Source of the DNA: Planctomycetaceae bacterium
GTDB taxonomy: Bacteria; Planctomycetota; Planctomycetia; Pirellulales; Pirellulaceae
Direction of reading: 5' to 3'
Length of the DNA: 36,182 nt
Assembly: GCA_007695205.1 (NCBI GenBank)
Contig: REEF01000475.1
Coordinates: 1 to 36,182, forward strand
In this document: positions 32,844 to 36,182 of the stretch, piece by piece
How the letters are laid out: each line of letters starts with the position of its first letter
Position numbering within the stretch: the stretch's first letter is position 1
Made by a program: the position numbers and the translations under genes
Notes under the pieces: generated by a model
The model's input: the letters and a program-made list of their open reading frames with translations, nothing else
Told to the model about the DNA's origin: nothing
Databases searched by the model: none

Positions 32844-35800
32844 ATGATCATGTTTTCAGGGATTCCTTTGCTGTGCTCGCTGGTTCTGACGCTGGGCATT
32901 TCTACGGAAGACGCGGATGCCGCTCGGCAGATCGTTCAGGCTACCGGGGTGCGTGGTGGCTTGGTGGTCCACGTCGGTTGTGGCGATGGACGGTTGACGG
33001 CAGCCTTACGGGTCGATGATGGTTATCTGGTACACGGCCTGGATGCCGATCCGGCGAACGTCGATGTGGCGCGGCAGCATGTGGCTCAGATGGACCTTGC
33101 TGGCTTGGTCGCCATCGATCGGTTGCTCTCGGGGCATCTGCCTCACGTGGACAATCTGGTACAGCTCTTGATTGTCGAGGATACGTCGCTGGTATCCGCT
33201 GAGGAAATGAACCGAGTGCTGGCGCCAGGTGGCGTCGCGTACGTGAAGTCGGATACTGCGTGGATCAAGACCACCAAGCCGTGGCCTGATACGATCGATG
33301 GGCAATGGACGCACTATTTGCGAGGCCCGGACAACAACGCGGTTGCGCGGGACGAGGTGGTCGGTCCGCCGCGTCATATCCAGTGGTTGGCTGCACCCCG
33401 CTGGACTCGCAATCACCATACGCTGAACAGTGTCAGTTCGTCGGTGACGGCGGATGGCAGACTGTTCTATATCGCAGACGAGTCTTCGCCGGCGAACATT
33501 CATCTGCCAGCCCGCTGGATGGTAACCGCCCGTGATGCATTCAGCGGAGTCACGTTGTGGAAGAGGCCGATGCTCTCGTGGATCGATCACCAGCACCGGT
33601 TCCGCAGCGGGCCGGCCCAAGCACCGCGATTGCTGGTCGTATCCTCCGATCGTTTATATCTGCCCCTGGAATTGGGTGGACCCGTTTCGGCGCTGGATAC
33701 GGCAACGGGGGAAGTGGTGGCCCGTTATCCGGAAACCGTCAACGCCGAGGAGATCATCCTGGTGGGCGACGTATTGTTGGTTCTGGTGGGTACTCCGGAA
33801 GCCGAGCATGCTTTCGTTCATCCGGTGCCTCGCAAGGCGCCACGGCCGCGAAACCAGAAGGCGTTGATTGCCGTGGACACCGTCACGGGGCAGACGCTGT
33901 GGCGATGGTCGCCTGAGGGTCATCCCGTGCCGAAGACCTTGGCCGCCGACGGCACCCGCGTCTACGTCGCTGTGGGGCGCGGTGCCGCCTGCTTGGATCT
34001 GGGCTCGGGCGAACTGCAGTGGCGTTACGGCCAGACAGCGTCCGAGGTTCGAGGCGGGATCAATTTTGGCGAGAACACGCTGGTGGTTTCCCAGGGAGTT
34101 GTTCTGTTCACCGTGGGCCGCGAGTTGCTGGCCGTTTGCGCGGACGAGGGCACCGAGCTGTGGCGGCGCGAGGCGGGCAGTGGCTTCCACGCCCCGCCCG
34201 ATGTCTTGGTGATCGATGATCTCGTTTGGCACAAAGTCGATTACTATGCGGATTCCAACCCGCCAGTGGCAACGCATCCCAAGATCGAGGCATTGGACCT
34301 TCGTACGGGCGAAGTCCGTGTCTCGGACCCGATCGCGGACCAGGTCAAGTCGGCGGGCCACCACTATCGATGCTACCGAGCGAAAGCGACTCAGCGATTC
34401 TTGATCGCCGGCAAACGGGGGGTCGAGATGATCGATATGGTGGGTGAACAGCATTCTCGGAATAACTGGGTGCGGGGTGCGTGCCAGTACGGCGTTTTGC
34501 CGGCGAATGGTTTGCTGTACGTGCCGCCCCATTCCTGCGGCTGCTATATGGAGACCATGCTGCATGGCTACTGGGCTTTTGCCGCCGAGCAAACCGCCAT
34601 GGCGGATGCGAAGGTTCGAGCGGCGGAGGGCTCGGCGCTGGAGGAAGGACCGGCTTACGGTCAGGTGAGCCCGCCGGAGCTGGCAAGCGTCGAAGCCTGG
34701 CCCACGTACCGCGGTGATCCGGTGCGTCGAGGCGTGGCGGATACCGTCGTGCCGGTTGAGCTTCAGCAAGCGTGGCAAACACATCTGGGCGGCCGGCTGA
34801 CCCAACCCGTGGTGGCCGAGGGTTGGGTGGTTCTGGCCGACGTGGATAGCGGCATCGTGTACGGGCTGGACGAAACCAGCGGCCAGGTGCGATGGCGTCA
34901 TGTGGCTGGTGGGCGAGTCGATTCGCCGCCTACGATCCATCAAGGAATGGTCCTGTTTGGAAGCGCTGATGGTCGAGTGACCAATTTGCGGTTGAGCGAC
35001 GGGCAGTTGGTCTGGCGATTCTTGGCTGCCCCTGCGGATCTGCGGATCGTGGCACTGGACCGATTGGAGTCGCCCTGGCCGGTGCATGGCAGCGTGATGA
35101 TCCTGGACGACATCGCCTACTTCTCGGCCGGTCGTTCCAGTTGGTTAGACGAGGGGATCTTTCTGTACGGCCTGGATCCCGTCACTGGACGAGTGATCCA
35201 CTCCAGCCACTATCAGAGTCGGCACCCTGAGTTCACTCGTAAGGAAGACCTTCCCGAGCAACGGGACCACGAGCGGTTCGAACAGAACGTGGCTGATTTC
35301 AAGACGCTGGAGCACCCGGATCACAGCGATGCATTTTCGATGGCAGCCGGTTCGATTTCGGATGTGCTGGTCAGCGACGGCCGCGACGTGTTCCTGCACC
35401 ACCGCAGGTTCAACGCCGCGTTGGAAAAGCAACCAGAACTCTCGCGACATCTGTTCTCCACATCCAGTCTGTTGGACGATGCCGAGAACCATCGATCGCA
35501 CTGGGTGCTGGGCACGGGCGATTTCAGCCGCATCCCCGTGGCCTACTCGTGGATCGTCAACAGCCGGGATGGTCGTCGCGGTCAGGCCACGATTTCGGTC
35601 CCGACCGGGCTCATGATGGCCTTCGACGACCAAGCGGTGTGGGGGATTCAACGCCCCGAAGCTCACCAGGCATCGGTCGGTGAGTACCTGCTGTTCAAAA
35701 TGGCCAACCGGCCGTTGGCGACCGACGAGCCGTCGCTACCCGATTTCAGGCCCGAACCGCCGCGCGATTATCTGTATCGCGTCGCCCTGCCGGCTCGCGG

Positions 35801-36077
35801 CCGAGCGTTGATCCAATCGGGCGAGCATCTGCTGATCGCGGTCATGCCCACCGATATCCCTGACGACGATCCCCACGCCGCATACGAAGGTCGGCTGGGT
35901 GGTGCGGTATTGGTTTGTGCCGAGCGGGATGGCCAGGTGCTTGCCCAATACCCGCTGGATTCGCCCGCCGTCTGGGATGGTATGGCCGCAGCCAACGGCC
36001 GCCTTTATATCGCTACCGTCGAGGGAACCGTCGTGTGCCTGGCACACGACGATAGGAACGGTTCTTCAGGGCAATAG
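32844..36077 (+). CDS. Secreted protein with methyltransferase-like domain fused to PQQ-like beta-propellers
   Basis: 1077 residues from ATG 32844-32846; ATG 32850-32852 is an alternative two codons later. The hydrophobic N-terminus IPLLCSLVLTLG (7-18) looks like a signal peptide or anchor. Residues about 30-140 resemble a compact class I SAM-dependent methyltransferase: VVHVGCGDGRLTAAL (motif I, 41-55), GLDADPANVDVARQHV (65-80) and MNRVLAPGGVAYVK (122-135). From about 150 to the end there are PQQ-type propeller repeats, for example LIAVDTVTGQTLWRWSPEG, GLDETSGQVRWRHVAGG and LRLSDGQLVWRFLA. No alcohol-dehydrogenase active site is recognised. SAM is normally absent outside the cytoplasm, so the domain is either vestigial, binds something else, or the protein is not exported. 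AAAGG lies just upstream of the start. Confidence 0.87.
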   Translation: MIMFSGIPLLCSLVLTLGISTEDADAARQIVQATGVRGGLVVHVGCGDGRLTAALRVDDGYLVHGLDADPANVDVARQHVAQMDLAGLVAIDRLLSGHLPHVDNLVQLLIVEDTSLVSAEEMNRVLAPGGVAYVKSDTAWIKTTKPWPDTIDGQWTHYLRGPDNNAVARDEVVGPPRHIQWLAAPRWTRNHHTLNSVSSSVTADGRLFYIADESSPANIHLPARWMVTARDAFSGVTLWKRPMLSWIDHQHRFRSGPAQAPRLLVVSSDRLYLPLELGGPVSALDTATGEVVARYPETVNAEEIILVGDVLLVLVGTPEAEHAFVHPVPRKAPRPRNQKALIAVDTVTGQTLWRWSPEGHPVPKTLAADGTRVYVAVGRGAACLDLGSGELQWRYGQTASEVRGGINFGENTLVVSQGVVLFTVGRELLAVCADEGTELWRREAGSGFHAPPDVLVIDDLVWHKVDYYADSNPPVATHPKIEALDLRTGEVRVSDPIADQVKSAGHHYRCYRAKATQRFLIAGKRGVEMIDMVGEQHSRNNWVRGACQYGVLPANGLLYVPPHSCGCYMETMLHGYWAFAAEQTAMADAKVRAAEGSALEEGPAYGQVSPPELASVEAWPTYRGDPVRRGVADTVVPVELQQAWQTHLGGRLTQPVVAEGWVVLADVDSGIVYGLDETSGQVRWRHVAGGRVDSPPTIHQGMVLFGSADGRVTNLRLSDGQLVWRFLAAPADLRIVALDRLESPWPVHGSVMILDDIAYFSAGRSSWLDEGIFLYGLDPVTGRVIHSSHYQSRHPEFTRKEDLPEQRDHERFEQNVADFKTLEHPDHSDAFSMAAGSISDVLVSDGRDVFLHHRRFNAALEKQPELSRHLFSTSSLLDDAENHRSHWVLGTGDFSRIPVAYSWIVNSRDGRRGQATISVPTGLMMAFDDQAVWGIQRPEAHQASVGEYLLFKMANRPLATDEPSLPDFRPEPPRDYLYRVALPARGRALIQSGEHLLIAVMPTDIPDDDPHAAYEGRLGGAVLVCAERDGQVLAQYPLDSPAVWDGMAAANGRLYIATVEGTVVCLAHDDRNGSSGQ

Positions 36078-36182
36078 GCCGGGATGATTCGTAACCCAAA
36101 GCGTGAGCGAGAGAATCCGAGGATGGTGTTCGCTGACACTTCGGGTGCCAATGCGCGACGTCTTGGGCCAGATGGATACAAC
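36078..36182. other. Right-end intergenic stretch with a possible dispersed-repeat motif
   Basis: About 105 nt with no assignable gene. It contains CGTAACCCAAAGCGTGAGCG (36091-36110), which resembles, from memory, a repeat motif common in planctomycete genomes. A coding region may begin beyond the edge. Confidence 0.25.

Noticed and set aside
32312-33019. 235-codon plus-strand frame around the toxin fragment
   Set aside because: It joins a hairpin repeat, the toxin remnant and the start of the methyltransferase/PQQ gene in another phase. Only the toxin part is meaningful.
1-36182. CRISPR arrays, tRNA or rRNA genes, prophage or integrase
   Set aside because: I looked for regularly spaced repeats, tRNA-like cloverleaf sequence and phage genes and saw none. 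A small tRNA could be missed by eye.

Overview
The window looks like a chromosomal segment of a planctomycete, most likely from the Pirellulales. The organism call rests on gene content and was not tested by a search. The supporting features are an ECF sigma factor paired with a Ser/Thr kinase of planctomycete type, very large secreted PQQ-like propeller proteins (one carrying a methyltransferase-like domain), a ribosomal-protein cluster without rpmD, adk, map, infA and rpsD, and frequent non-ATG starts.

Layout: (1) Positions 1-1581, minus strand: an ECF sigma factor followed by the N-terminal 280 residues of a Ser/Thr kinase that runs off the left edge. (2) 1861-1962: a REP-like inverted repeat that supplies the stop codon of the next gene. 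(3) 1961-17189, minus strand: one long S10-spc-alpha cluster of 26 genes (S10 to L17, with secY and rpoA), followed by a gene for a probable Tat-exported beta-propeller protein. (4) 17190-17654: divergent intergenic region with a palindrome and candidate promoters. (5) 17655-25370, plus strand: a 32-residue very basic microprotein, a FabZ-like hotdog protein, trmB, a 1566-residue TPR/PQQ-propeller protein and asnS. (6) 25437-25520: nested hairpin between convergent genes. (7) 25538-27646, minus strand: a lipoprotein pair resembling COG3014 and LpoB. (8) 27763-31751, minus strand: an operon of a pentonate-type IlvD/Edd dehydratase, a DapA-family aldolase and a LarA-like nickel-pincer enzyme. 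(9) 31752-32843: about 1.1 kb without an intact gene, holding a MITE-like inverted repeat, a GCGAAG-type hairpin and a fragment of a RelE/ParE toxin. (10) 32844-36077, plus strand: a secreted methyltransferase-like/PQQ-propeller fusion.

How the parts work together: most of the window is housekeeping (translation, SecY translocation, transcription, tRNA charging and modification). The most interesting accessory system is the dehydratase-aldolase-LarA operon. The LarA-like protein keeps the cofactor lysine and nickel-ligand histidines at the exact spacing of lactate racemase, yet its partners are sugar-acid enzymes. I infer a C2 epimerase feeding a sugar-acid degradation route. The LpoB/COG3014 pair is also notable in a phylum with unusual peptidoglycan synthesis.
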